Assembly: GCA_016191465.1 (NCBI GenBank)
Contig: JACPOP010000001.1
Coordinates: forward strand, 186,001-250,000
Length of the DNA stretch: 64,000 nt
From: Chloroflexota bacterium
GTDB taxonomy: Bacteria; Chloroflexota; UBA6077; CF-72
Reading direction: 5' to 3'
The first letter of the stretch is position 1. Each line of letters starts with the position of its first letter. The notes below the pieces were generated by a model. That model worked only from the letters and a program-made list of their open reading frames with translations, did not search any database and was not told the origin of the DNA. This document shows, in pieces, positions 1-7,145 of this stretch. The position numbers were made by a program, and so were the translations under genes.

Positions 1-1
1 C

Positions 2-922
2 CTGGCGGTCACGTTCGCGATCTTCTGGGGCACGGTGTATCCGCTGGTCGCGGAAGCGCTGAGCAATCAAAAGATCAGCGTTGGCGTGCCGTACTTCAAC
101 CAGGTGGCAAGCCCCCTCTTTGGGGCCTTGCTCCTGCTGATGGGCATCGCGCCGCTGGTCCCGTGGCGCAAGACCACGAGAGCATACCTGGTGCGCCAGT
201 TCCTGCCGCCCGTGGGCACCGCGCTGCTCGGCACCGTCGCGATGCTCGTGGCCGGCATGCGTGAGCCCGTGCCGCTGGTGGGCTTCACCATCTGCCTGTT
301 CGCCGGCGCCACCGTGGTGGTGGAGTTCGTGCGCGGCGTGACGGCCCGAGCACACGCCACCGGCGAGAACCTGGTGCTCGCATTCGCCTCCCTCGTGCGC
401 CGCAACAACCGCCGCTATGGCGGCTACACCGTGCATCTTGCGATAGCCCTCATTGGCGCGGGGATCGTGGGATCGCAGGCGTTCCAGGTGCAGGCGCAGG
501 CAACCCTCGCGCCAGGCCAGACCATGCAGGTGGGGGCATACAGCCTCACCGCCCAGTCGCTTCAAACCTTCCCGTCGGCCGGTGGTCGGACCGTCGAGGC
601 GCGGCTCCTGGTCAATGGCAGCGGCGAGGCAATGCGTCCTCAGCGGGTGTTCTTCCAGAACTTCGACCGCCAGTCGAGCACCAGGGTGGCGATACGCTCG
701 ACGTTCCGAGAGGACCTGTACATCGTTCTCTCCGCGTGGGATGAGTCCGGTCCGGTGCCCAAGATCAGCATCGCCGCGTACGTGAATCCACTGGTCAGTT
801 GGATCTGGGCGGGCGGCCTGCTGTTCCTGATTGGCTCCCTGGCGGTCATGTGGCCCGCGCCCCAGCCAAGCGTTCGCACGGTCCGAGCTGCCGCGCCGCG
901 CGGGGCCCTGGTGTCGGCGTAG
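2..922 (+). CDS. ccmF: Cytochrome c-type biogenesis protein CcmF, C-terminal part (cut by window edge)
   Basis: This is the last ~306 residues of CcmF, the membrane heme lyase subunit of System I cytochrome c maturation that works with CcmH to attach heme to apocytochromes. The frame is open from base 2 and the first residues read FWGTVYPL, a hallmark CcmF stretch, so the gene clearly begins before the window. After it come the typical ISVGVPYFN loop, several membrane segments, RRYGGYTVHLAIALIG (a conserved CcmF helix), a periplasmic beta-rich domain (roughly residues 165-260 of the visible part) and a last helix. It is the first visible gene of a ccm cluster and is followed after 2 bases by ccmH. 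Identification is firm; the N-terminal half with the WWD domain is not visible. Confidence 0.93.
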   Translation: MAVTFAIFWGTVYPLVAEALSNQKISVGVPYFNQVASPLFGALLLLMGIAPLVPWRKTTRAYLVRQFLPPVGTALLGTVAMLVAGMREPVPLVGFTICLFAGATVVVEFVRGVTARAHATGENLVLAFASLVRRNNRRYGGYTVHLAIALIGAGIVGSQAFQVQAQATLAPGQTMQVGAYSLTAQSLQTFPSAGGRTVEARLLVNGSGEAMRPQRVFFQNFDRQSSTRVAIRSTFREDLYIVLSAWDESGPVPKISIAAYVNPLVSWIWAGGLLFLIGSLAVMWPAPQPSVRTVRAAAPRGALVSA

Positions 923-924
923 TC

Positions 925-1404
925 ATGGGCCGCCTGCTGCCCATCGCTGGAACGGTGCTGGTGCTGCTGGCGCTCCTCGCCGCGCCCGCCAGCGCGCAGC
1001 AGGTGGGGCTGGATGACGCGGTGCGGCGGATCGCGCTCCAGTTGCAATGTCCCGTGTGCGTCGGGCAGACCGTGGCGGAATCAAACTCGGGGCTGGCGCA
1101 GGACATGCGGGCGGTGATCCGCTCGAAGCTTGAACAGGGACAGTCTGAACGCGAGATCATGGATGCGTTCGTGGCCGCGTACGGAGAGAGCGTCCTCAGC
1201 GACCCGCCAAAGCGGGGCATCGGGCTGGGCGTGTGGATCGCCCCCGTGGCGTTGCTCCTGTTCGGTATAGGGGTGCTGTTCGTCCTCACTCGTCGCTGGA
1301 GCCGGCCCACGCCCAGCGCCTTTCCACCCGCCGCGGCCGTGCGAACAGAACAAGCGCTGGTGACCGACGAGCTGCAACGCTATCGGGACGCATACGAACG
1401 GTGA
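925..1404 (+). CDS. ccmH: Cytochrome c-type biogenesis protein CcmH
   Basis: CcmH keeps the haem-binding cysteines of apocytochrome c reduced for ligation. The 159-residue product has an N-terminal signal/anchor (MGRLLPIAG, then a hydrophobic run to ASA), the redox motif LQCPVCVGQT (CxxC, residues ~38-41) and the family signature DMRAVIRSKLEQGQSEREI, then a single membrane helix near residue 110 and a short tail. The ATG at 925, two bases after the ccmF stop, is preferred because it gives a normal signal sequence; the frame extends upstream inside ccmF. The gene overlaps ccmI by the four bases GTGA, implying translational coupling. Confidence 0.93.
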   Translation: MGRLLPIAGTVLVLLALLAAPASAQQVGLDDAVRRIALQLQCPVCVGQTVAESNSGLAQDMRAVIRSKLEQGQSEREIMDAFVAAYGESVLSDPPKRGIGLGVWIAPVALLLFGIGVLFVLTRRWSRPTPSAFPPAAAVRTEQALVTDELQRYRDAYER

Positions 1405-1814
1405 GCGGAGACGTCCTGCCCGCAATGCTGGGCATTCTCCTCGTGCTGGCGGTGGCGGGGTTCGTTGCCTATCCACTGATGACACGCGATGCCGTGGTGC
1501 CGCGAGCCATTGCCGAGAGCCCTGCCGAGGCCAACGCGCGGGCTCGCTTCGCGCTGTACCGCCAGGTGCTTGACCTGGAGCTGGACGAGCAGACCGGCAA
1601 GCTGGCGCCGGACGACCGGCAGGAGCTCGAGGCAGACCTCTTACGACGGGCGGCGCTCCTGATGGACGAGCCAGCGCTTGAAACGGCTCAGGCCGACCGC
1701 GCCGATGCCGTGCGCCGCGTTGCCGTGGAGCGACGGATCGAGGAGGAGATCGCCGCGGCCCGCCGCGCGCTCGCCGCGGCTCGGTCGCCGGAAGCCTCCG
1801 CGGCTGGGGGCTAG
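1401..1814 (+). CDS. ccmI: CcmI-like cytochrome c biogenesis protein
   Basis: A 137-residue protein with one N-terminal membrane helix (MLGILLVLAVAGFVAYPLM) followed by a charged helical region containing YRQVLDLELDEQTGKL and LRRAALLMDE, which resemble the membrane-proximal coiled region of CcmI (apocytochrome chaperone/ligation subunit). It lacks the TPR domain of the long proteobacterial CcmI, so it corresponds to the short version. The start is taken at GTG 1401 because GTGA overlaps the ccmH stop; ATG 1425 is an in-frame alternative. Position between ccmH and the ccmA-ccmB-ccmC genes supports the call. Confidence 0.7.
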   Translation: MSGDVLPAMLGILLVLAVAGFVAYPLMTRDAVVPRAIAESPAEANARARFALYRQVLDLELDEQTGKLAPDDRQELEADLLRRAALLMDEPALETAQADRADAVRRVAVERRIEEEIAAARRALAAARSPEASAAGG

Positions 1815-1822
1815 ACCGGCAC

Positions 1823-3034
1823 GTGACCGCGCGGCGCTTCGTCGTCCTGGCGCTCTCGGTGCTCGTCGTGGCCCTCTTCGTCCCGGGCTCCGCGCTGGCC
1901 GAGCCCAACGATGGGGTCGTGGAAGGATCGGTGACCAACGCGTCGGCGAACGGCCAATCCCCGGCCGGGGACGACGTCATCATGCTGCAGTTCTCGGTTG
2001 CGGCGCAGTCCCAGGTGGGCGAGCTCACCACGAAGGTCGGGCCGGACGGCTCGTACCGCTTTGAGAACGTCGACCGCAATCCAGACTTCGCGTACTACGT
2101 CATCGTCGTCCACCAGAGCGTCAGCTACCCGTCGGCCACGCCGTTCCAGCTCAAGGAGGCGACGTCCCAGCGCGCGGATGTGCGCGTGTACGACAGCACC
2201 ACACAGGACAACGTGCTGCGGTACGAGCGGCTCAACTTGCTGGTGGCCGACGCCGAGCCGGGGATGCTCCAGGTGTTCCAGATGGGTGCAGTCGTGAATA
2301 CTTCGGACCGCACCTTCATACCGGCCAATCCGCAGGATGGCTTCCTCGCCCGCGCGATCAAGTTCCCGCTCCCCGAAGGCGCGCTCGAAGCGCAGTTCCA
2401 GACCGGGTTCCGCGACGAGGACCGCCAGGCAGCGGTCGGCGGCATTCAGGTGACGACACCGCTCAAGCCGGGTCGGCAGGAGTACGCTATTGCGTTCATG
2501 CTCCCCTACACCGGCACCGAGGCCGACCTTTCGGTGCAGTTGCCGTACCCCGCGGATGCGGTGCAGGTGTACGCGCCAGAAACCGGGGCAAAGCTGCAAA
2601 GCGCGAACCTGGAGTCGCGTGGGCGCGGCGACTTCGGCGGCCAGCAGTTCGCGCTGTATGGCGCCAATGGCGTGTCGGCGGGAACAAAGCTCGGGGCGCG
2701 TCTGACCGGTCTCGCCTCAGGGGGCGGCTCGGCGTTCTCGCCAAATCAACTGGCGCTCTTCAGCCTGGGTGCCATTGCCCTGGTGGTCGGAGCGGGGTTC
2801 CTCGTGCTTGGCCGCGGCCGGCGCATGAGAGCGACGGCCACCCCGAAACGCTCTCAGGCACCCGAGGGTGATGCAGCGGAGCCCGACGACGAGCGGGTGC
2901 GTCTGGTGGTGAAGCTAGCGATGCTGGACGAGCGCTTCGCCGCTGGCGAGATTGGCGAGTCCGACTACCAGCGGCAGCGCGCCCGCGAGAAGCAACGCCT
3001 CCTGGAGCTCGCCGAGACGTCCGCGGCATCGTGA
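1823..3034 (+). CDS. Exported beta-sandwich membrane protein with SHOCT-like tail, function unknown
   Basis: 403 residues: a cleavable-looking signal peptide ending around GSALAEP, a domain opening with GVVEGSVTN and DGSYRFENV that looks like a carboxypeptidase-regulatory/CnaB-type beta sandwich (residues ~30-110), a second extracytoplasmic region to ~residue 295, one membrane helix (FSLGAIALVVGAGFLVLG) and a cytoplasmic tail. The tail, LDERFAAGEIGESDYQRQR, is SHOCT-like. It lies between ccmI and ccmA and its stop overlaps the ccmA start (GTGA), so it is cotranscribed with cytochrome c maturation genes. A role in that pathway is inference from position; I do not recognise a named family for the whole protein. 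Confidence 0.75.
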   Translation: MTARRFVVLALSVLVVALFVPGSALAEPNDGVVEGSVTNASANGQSPAGDDVIMLQFSVAAQSQVGELTTKVGPDGSYRFENVDRNPDFAYYVIVVHQSVSYPSATPFQLKEATSQRADVRVYDSTTQDNVLRYERLNLLVADAEPGMLQVFQMGAVVNTSDRTFIPANPQDGFLARAIKFPLPEGALEAQFQTGFRDEDRQAAVGGIQVTTPLKPGRQEYAIAFMLPYTGTEADLSVQLPYPADAVQVYAPETGAKLQSANLESRGRGDFGGQQFALYGANGVSAGTKLGARLTGLASGGGSAFSPNQLALFSLGAIALVVGAGFLVLGRGRRMRATATPKRSQAPEGDAAEPDDERVRLVVKLAMLDERFAAGEIGESDYQRQRAREKQRLLELAETSAAS

Positions 3035-3762
3035 GCGAAGCGGCGCCGCCGCCTGAAGCAGCTTCGCAGGCGTTGCGCCTCCAGGCCGTCTCCGCCCACT
3101 ACCAGGGTCAATCGGTGACGAAGCCAGCGCTGGCGGACGTCACTCTCGCGGTGCAGCCAGGCGAACGGGTGCTCATAGCGGGACCGAATGGCGCCGGAAA
3201 ATCGACGTTGCTGAGGATCGCCGCGGGACTCATGCGGCCCAGCGCGGGCGGGGTGTGGCTGCACGGCGTGGAGCCGCGGCGGGCCCGCCAGGTGATCGGC
3301 TATCTTGCGCACGCCACGTTGCTGTACGACGAATTGACCGCGCAAGAGAATCTCCTGTTCGCGGCCACGCTGTACGGCGTCCCGGAGCCCGGAGCCCGCG
3401 TGGAGACGATGCTTCGCCAGGTGGGCCTTTCAAGCCGGGCTGACTCACGGGTCGACACCCTCTCGCGAGGGCAGCAACAACGGGTGGCGCTGGCCCGCGC
3501 GCTCGTCCACCGGCCGGCCGTGTTGCTGCTGGACGAGCCGGACACCGGCCTCGACGCGGCGGCCTTCGATCTCCTGGAGGAGCTTGTCAGGGACGCCGAG
3601 AGCACGGTGCTGCTGGCGACGCACGACCTGCAAGCAGGCGCACGTCTGTGCCAGCGTACCGTGGTCCTGACAGACGGCCGCGTGAGTCACCACGCAACCT
3701 CCGGCCCGCTGGACGCGCGGGATATCGAGCGGCACGTGCGCGGCGCGGCCGCCTCGGCATGA
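3031..3762 (+). CDS. ccmA: Heme exporter ATP-binding protein CcmA
   Basis: ATPase of the CcmABCD complex that releases holo-CcmE for cytochrome c maturation. The 243-residue protein is a single ABC nucleotide-binding domain: Walker A GPNGAGKST (residues ~51-59), a Q-loop region at VIGYLAH, signature LSRGQQQR, Walker B VLLLDEPDTGLD, and the switch histidine in LATHD. The signature is SRGQ, as often in CcmA. The GTG start at 3031 overlaps the stop of the preceding gene, and the stop overlaps the ccmB start (ATGA), giving a tight ABC operon. Confidence 0.93.
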   Translation: MSEAAPPPEAASQALRLQAVSAHYQGQSVTKPALADVTLAVQPGERVLIAGPNGAGKSTLLRIAAGLMRPSAGGVWLHGVEPRRARQVIGYLAHATLLYDELTAQENLLFAATLYGVPEPGARVETMLRQVGLSSRADSRVDTLSRGQQQRVALARALVHRPAVLLLDEPDTGLDAAAFDLLEELVRDAESTVLLATHDLQAGARLCQRTVVLTDGRVSHHATSGPLDARDIERHVRGAAASA

Positions 3763-4454
3763 CCGCCAACCGCCCCCGCTACCTGCGGCAACTGCGGGCG
3801 CTCCTCTGGAAGGAGGCGCTGGTCGAGTCGCGCTCCCGCGAGACGGTGCTGGCCGCGGTCATCTTCGCCCTGCTCATCCTGGTCATCTTCAGCTTCGCCT
3901 TCGACCTGCGGGTTGATCAGGCAGCCGCGGTCGCACCTGGCGTGCTGTGGGTCACATTCTCCTTTGCTGGCGACATTGCCCTCGGGCGCACCTTTGCCCG
4001 CGAACGGGACCGACGAACGCTGGACGTCCTCCTGTTGGCGCCCGTCGACCGCTCGGCCATCTATCTGGCCAAGCTCGCGGCGGTGGTCGCCACCATGCTG
4101 CTTGTCGAGATCGTCGCGGTGCCGGCCAGCATTGGTCTGTTCAACCTGCGCGTTGATGGTCCGCGGCTCGCACTGTCGCTCGGGCTGGGCACGCTCGGTT
4201 TCGCCGGCGTGGGCACGCTGCTGGCGGCCGTCACGGCCCACACCCGCGCCCGCGAAGCGCTGCTGCCGTTGCTGCTGTTCCCGTTGCAGGTTCCGGTGAT
4301 TCTCGCCACCGTCAAGAGCACTGCCGCGGCCATCCAGGTGCCTGGCGGCGAAGCAGCCGACGCCGGTTCGTGGCTGGCGCTCCTGGCCGGGTTCGACGTG
4401 CTGTTTCTCGGGCTCTCCGTGTTGCTCTTCGACTACGCTATTGCCGATGACTGA
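3759..4454 (+). CDS. ccmB: Heme exporter membrane protein CcmB
   Basis: Membrane subunit of CcmABCD. The 231-residue product starts with a short cytoplasmic stretch (LRALLWKEALVESRSRE, a typical CcmB opening) and has about six hydrophobic segments. The family-typical FARERDRRTLDVLLLAPVDR loop and the LLPLLLFPLQVPVILA helix are clear. The ATG at 3759 overlaps the ccmA stop as ATGA; the longer frame upstream is inside ccmA and was ignored. After its stop there is a 186-base gap holding a dispersed repeat before ccmC. Confidence 0.93.
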   Translation: MTANRPRYLRQLRALLWKEALVESRSRETVLAAVIFALLILVIFSFAFDLRVDQAAAVAPGVLWVTFSFAGDIALGRTFARERDRRTLDVLLLAPVDRSAIYLAKLAAVVATMLLVEIVAVPASIGLFNLRVDGPRLALSLGLGTLGFAGVGTLLAAVTAHTRAREALLPLLLFPLQVPVILATVKSTAAAIQVPGGEAADAGSWLALLAGFDVLFLGLSVLLFDYAIADD

Positions 4455-4522
4455 GCACGTGGTGCTTCGACAGCCGGCTTCCTCGCCGGGCTCGCGTGTG
4501 GCTCCCCGGGCAAGCGGCGCGC

Positions 4523-4617
4523 GCCGAAGCACGTGCACACGCGTTTGGCATGTTTCTACGGAACTGCACGCACTTGCCTGGCATGTCTCCAGACCGGGCA
4601 CGAAGTGCTTCGCGCGG
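4523..4617 (+). repeat. Dispersed intergenic repeat, copy A, 5' of ccmC
   Basis: This copy carries, in order, AAGCACGTG, GGCATGTTTC, CGGAACTG, a GCAC/TGCCTGGCAT block and the short palindrome GCACGAAGTGCTT. The same ordered blocks recur at 20711-20794 (minus), 54813-54900 (minus) and, much reduced, at 58068-58088 (plus). The copy ends 24 bases before the ccmC start, in the same orientation as the gene. Alignment was done by eye; against copy C most positions from GGCATGT to GCACGAAGTGCTT match with few gaps. Confidence 0.6.
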
Positions 4618-4640
4618 ACAGTGAGGAGCTGGAGCGCGGC

Positions 4641-5360
4641 GTGACCACTCGAGCTCTCGGCATCGGCAGTCTGCTCCTCCTGGTTGTCAGCACGTACGGC
4701 ACCTTCTTCCTTGCGCGCCCGGACCGCGTCCAGGGCGATGCCGCCCGCATCGTCTACTTCCACGTGCCGATGGCGTGGGTCGCATTTCTCGCGTTCTTCG
4801 TGGTGTTCATCGCGGGGATTGCCTACCTGCGGACCCGAAAGGCCATCTGGGACCATGTGGGGCGGGCTTCGGCCGAGGTGGGCGTCCTGTTCACCACCCT
4901 CGTGCTCGTCACCGGGTCCATCTGGGGCTTCCCAATCTGGGGAACCTGGTGGTCCTGGGATCCAAAGCTCACCACCACGCTCATCCTGTGGTTTCTGTAC
5001 CTGGGCTACCTGATGGTGCGCGCCTATGCCGAACCGCCGCGTGGACCCCGCTACGCGGCACTGCTGGGCATCCTCGGTTTCGCCGACGTGCCAATCGTGT
5101 ACCTGTCGTCGGTGTGGTGGCGCACTCTGCACCCCGCGCCTGTCATCGGCCCGCTCGCTGCCCAGCAGCCCTCGGCATCGATCGTGTGGCTCCTGCTGCT
5201 CTCACTGGCGGCCTTCACGCTGTTCTACGCCTTTTTGGTAGCTGTGCGGGTGCGCATCGAGCAAGTGGGGGCCGGCCTTCGGAGCCAGGGGGAGGTGCCG
5301 AGTTATGCCGACGCCCCGATCGGCTCGCCGGCGCCCCACGGCGGCGCCGCTCGGATCTGA
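4641..5360 (+). CDS. ccmC: Heme handling membrane protein CcmC
   Basis: CcmC loads heme onto CcmE. The 239-residue protein has six membrane helices, the conserved periplasmic histidines in YFHVPMAW and WWRTLHPAP, and the tryptophan-rich heme-handling motif WGTWWSWDPKLT. The GTG at 4641 is chosen because it is preceded by GAGGAGCTGGAG and gives the standard CcmC N-terminus; an upstream in-frame extension to 4533 would read through the intergenic repeat. Unlike the other ccm genes here it is not overlapped with its upstream neighbour. Confidence 0.93.
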   Translation: MTTRALGIGSLLLLVVSTYGTFFLARPDRVQGDAARIVYFHVPMAWVAFLAFFVVFIAGIAYLRTRKAIWDHVGRASAEVGVLFTTLVLVTGSIWGFPIWGTWWSWDPKLTTTLILWFLYLGYLMVRAYAEPPRGPRYAALLGILGFADVPIVYLSSVWWRTLHPAPVIGPLAAQQPSASIVWLLLLSLAAFTLFYAFLVAVRVRIEQVGAGLRSQGEVPSYADAPIGSPAPHGGAARI

Positions 5361-5438
5361 GCAGCCGCATCTCCCACGTCGCCGCCCCTGGGGAGGCGGC
5401 ACGCGGGTTGCTACTTCGAGTGGTCAGGTCTCACGCGT

Positions 5439-5466
5439 CATTTCTCGGTGGCTTGACCGAGAAATG
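5439..5466 (+). other. Perfect 11-bp stem-loop between ccmC and the PRC-barrel gene
   Basis: Arms CATTTCTCGGT (5439-5449) and ACCGAGAAATG (5456-5466) pair perfectly around the loop GGCTTG. There is no T run on either side, so it is not a classic intrinsic terminator; it may act as an RNA end or processing element after ccmC. It is AT-richer than its surroundings. Confidence 0.6.
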
Positions 5467-5504
5467 AGGAGCGTGTTCATCCATCAGGAGAGGTGCGCCC
5501 ATCC

Positions 5505-6017
5505 GTGCGAGTGTCCGCAATTCGAGGAGTTCCCGTGATCGACGCGCACGGCACCCGCAGCGCGGGCGTCGTGCTGGATGCGGTGCTGGACCTGGAGGCG
5601 GGGCAGTTGGTTGGGCTCGACGTCGCCCATGGCAACGGGATGCTGGCGACGCGCGTCCCGCTCGACGAGATCGAGACGATCGAGCCGCGAGTGGTCCGGC
5701 TCCGAGACGTGCGCACCGCCACCCGTGTCGAACCCCGCGACTGGGGCGAGCACACGCTGTCCACGTCAGATGTTTTTGGCTTGCTGGTCCTGAGTGATGA
5801 GGGCGAGGACCTGGGCCGCATCCGCGATGTCAACCTGCGAACGGACGACCTGGCCATCCTCTCGTATGAGATCCAGGGCCGCCTGAAGCGTCTAACACCC
5901 GACCACGTACTGGCAGGGAGTCGAGATGCCCTGATCGTCCAGAGCCAGGCGCTGGCCCGACCCGCAACGACGCCCTGGTGGCGCCCGCAACCGCTACCAT
6001 TCCTGCGGCGAGCCTGA
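5505..6017 (+). CDS. PRC-barrel domain protein
   Basis: About 170 residues with two PRC-barrel-like repeats: the first opens with VSAIRGVPVIDAHGTRSAGVV and the second with DVFGLLVLSDEGEDLGRIRDV, the usual small beta-barrel pattern with GxxxGxVxD. No membrane segment is visible. PRC barrels occur in photosynthetic reaction centre H subunits, RimM and many stand-alone proteins; no specific function can be given. The GTG at 5505 sits about 11 bases after GAGG; GTG 5493 is in frame but lies on top of the AGGAGAGG motif. It lies between ccmC and the ccmD-like gene. Confidence 0.75.
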   Translation: MRVSAIRGVPVIDAHGTRSAGVVLDAVLDLEAGQLVGLDVAHGNGMLATRVPLDEIETIEPRVVRLRDVRTATRVEPRDWGEHTLSTSDVFGLLVLSDEGEDLGRIRDVNLRTDDLAILSYEIQGRLKRLTPDHVLAGSRDALIVQSQALARPATTPWWRPQPLPFLRRA

Positions 6018-6027
6018 AGGTGAGTGC

Positions 6028-6111
6028 TCAGTTATCAGTTATCAGTTATCAGTTATCAGTTATCAGTTATCAGTTATCAGTTATGAGTTATCAGTTGTGA
6101 GTCGTCAGTTG
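6028..6111 (+). repeat. Tandem heptamer array (TCAGTTA)n, left arm
   Basis: Eight exact tandem copies of the heptamer TCAGTTA (6028-6083) are followed by four variants (TGAGTTA, TCAGTTG, TGAGTCG, TCAGTTG). The array faces a complementary-type array at 6210-6257, so the two form inverted arms around the 6128-6210 element. Related arrays occur at 12025-12058 and 57377-57487. Such heptamer arrays resemble the short tandemly repeated repetitive sequences described in cyanobacteria; that likeness is from memory. Confidence 0.9.
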
Positions 6112-6127
6112 TCAGGAGACGGCGTGT

Positions 6128-6210
6128 CAGTGTCATCCTTGAGCGAAGCGAAGGATCCGTCTCTCACGCACGAGCACGGAGCCTTCGGCCGCGGCCTCAG
6201 GATGACACTG
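6128..6210 (+). repeat. Inverted-repeat-bounded dispersed element (TGTCATCCTTGAGCGAAGCG type)
   Basis: An 83-base element bounded by a perfect 12-base inverted repeat, CAGTGTCATCCT at 6128-6139 and AGGATGACACTG at 6199-6210. It contains GAGCGAAGCGAAGGATCC next to the left end. A similar sequence, TGTCATACTGAGCGGAGCGAAGCATCCC, occurs in reverse orientation at 45705-45733, so this is a dispersed family. No coding potential; it looks like a REP/MITE-type element nested between the two heptamer arms. Confidence 0.75.
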
Positions 6211-6257
6211 ACGACTGACAACTGACAACTGATCACTCGTCACTCGTCACTCGTCAG
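6210..6257 (+). repeat. Heptamer array, right (inverted) arm
   Basis: Units GACGACT, GACAACT, GACAACT, GATCACT, CGTCACT, CGTCACT and a partial CGTCAG run from 6210 to 6257. GACAACT is the complement of AGTTGTC, the unit of the left arm variants, so this array is inverted relative to 6028-6111. It ends nine bases before the ccmD-like start codon at 6266. Confidence 0.8.
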
Positions 6258-6265
6258 CCCTCTCT

Positions 6266-6433
6266 ATGCTTGACCTCGATAAGTACGGCACGTTCCTCAT
6301 TGCCGCCTTTGGCATCACCTGGGTGGTGTTCGCCACCTACCTGGCCTATCTGCGCTCTCGCCTGCGTGGCCTCCAACGCGCCGCTGAGCAGCGCGGCAGC
6401 GCCGTCACCCCCGACGCAGCTACTCCGCTCTAA
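6266..6433 (+). CDS. ccmD: Short CcmD-like membrane protein
   Basis: A 55-residue open frame too short for most gene callers: MLDLDKYGTFLIAAFG, one hydrophobic helix to TYLAYL, then RSRLRGLQRAAEQRG and a short tail. One N-terminal helix with an aromatic-glycine start and a positively charged cytoplasmic tail is the layout of CcmD, the small subunit that stabilises the CcmABC-CcmE complex. Its location just after ccmA-ccmB-ccmC and the PRC-barrel gene supports this. It overlaps the convergent ABC permease by 14 bases. There is no strong ribosome binding site. CcmD sequences are poorly conserved, so the call rests on topology and context. Confidence 0.65.
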   Translation: MLDLDKYGTFLIAAFGITWVVFATYLAYLRSRLRGLQRAAEQRGSAVTPDAATPL

Positions 6434-7145
6434 AGGTGCGCGCGGCCAGCCAGCCGCTCAGCACGGCCCACCCGACGAGAGTGGCGAGCGAGCCGTATGC
6501 CGTGCTGGGGTTCCCCGAGAGCGCGGCACGGGTGGCGTTCGCGAGCGCGCCGGCGGGGAGGATGCCGGCCACAAGAGCAATCGGACCCGGCAGCTGGTCA
6601 AGGGGAAACACGAAGCCGCCGATGAGCAGGAAGACCACGTACAGCCCGTTTGCAGCGGCAAGGGTCGCCTCGGCCCGGAGCGTACCCGCCATGAGCAGCC
6701 CCAGTCCCGCGAAGGCGACACTGCCAATCAGCAGCGCCGCGAGCGCAAGCGGGAGTGAGCCCGCCGGCCGCCACCCGAGGACGCTCACGGCCAGCCCGAG
6801 AATCAAGGCAGCCTGGACGCACTCGATCGCCAGCACGGAAAGGGTCTTGGCGGCGAGGAGCGAGCCCACGGGCAGCGGCGAGCCCACCAGTCGCTTGAGG
6901 ACGCCGTAGTAGCGCTCGAAGGCCGTCGCGATTCCCAGCGACACCATGCTCGTGGACACCACGGCCAGCGCAAGGATGCCCGGCACCAGGAACTCGCGGC
7001 CTCCGCCACCGGGCAGGGCGTTCGGCATACCAACACCGAAGAACAGCAAGAGCGCAACGGGGATGACCAGCGTGACCAGGAGGTTTTCTCCCCGACGGCT
7101 GGCCAGCAAAAGCTCGGCGCGAAGCTGCCCCAGAAGCGGCCTCAC
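6420..7145 (-). CDS. ABC-2 type transporter permease
   Basis: 241 residues with six hydrophobic segments of the ABC-2 type: N-terminal RAELLLASRRGENLLVTLVIPVALL, ERYYGVLKRLVGSPLP amphipathic loop, a LLMAGTLRAEATLAAANGLYVVFLLIGGFVFPLDQLP stretch typical of drug/polysaccharide exporters (here cited in parts: GTLRAEATL and FVFPLDQLP). It pairs with the ATPase directly upstream, whose stop overlaps its start (ATGA at 7142-7145). Substrate unknown; the neighbouring DUF420 protein and respiration genes hint at, but do not prove, a link to oxidase biogenesis. Confidence 0.85.
   Translation of the reverse strand: MRPLLGQLRAELLLASRRGENLLVTLVIPVALLLFFGVGMPNALPGGGGREFLVPGILALAVVSTSMVSLGIATAFERYYGVLKRLVGSPLPVGSLLAAKTLSVLAIECVQAALILGLAVSVLGWRPAGSLPLALAALLIGSVAFAGLGLLMAGTLRAEATLAAANGLYVVFLLIGGFVFPLDQLPGPIALVAGILPAGALANATRAALSGNPSTAYGSLATLVGWAVLSGWLAARTFRAE

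Noticed and set aside
3687-5132. 481-codon open frame opposite ccmB/ccmC
   Set aside because: Shadow frame; ccmB and ccmC on the other strand have full family motifs.
6028-6257. Possible CRISPR array
   Set aside because: The units are 7-base tandem repeats without spacers and the two sides are inverted; no cas genes are nearby.
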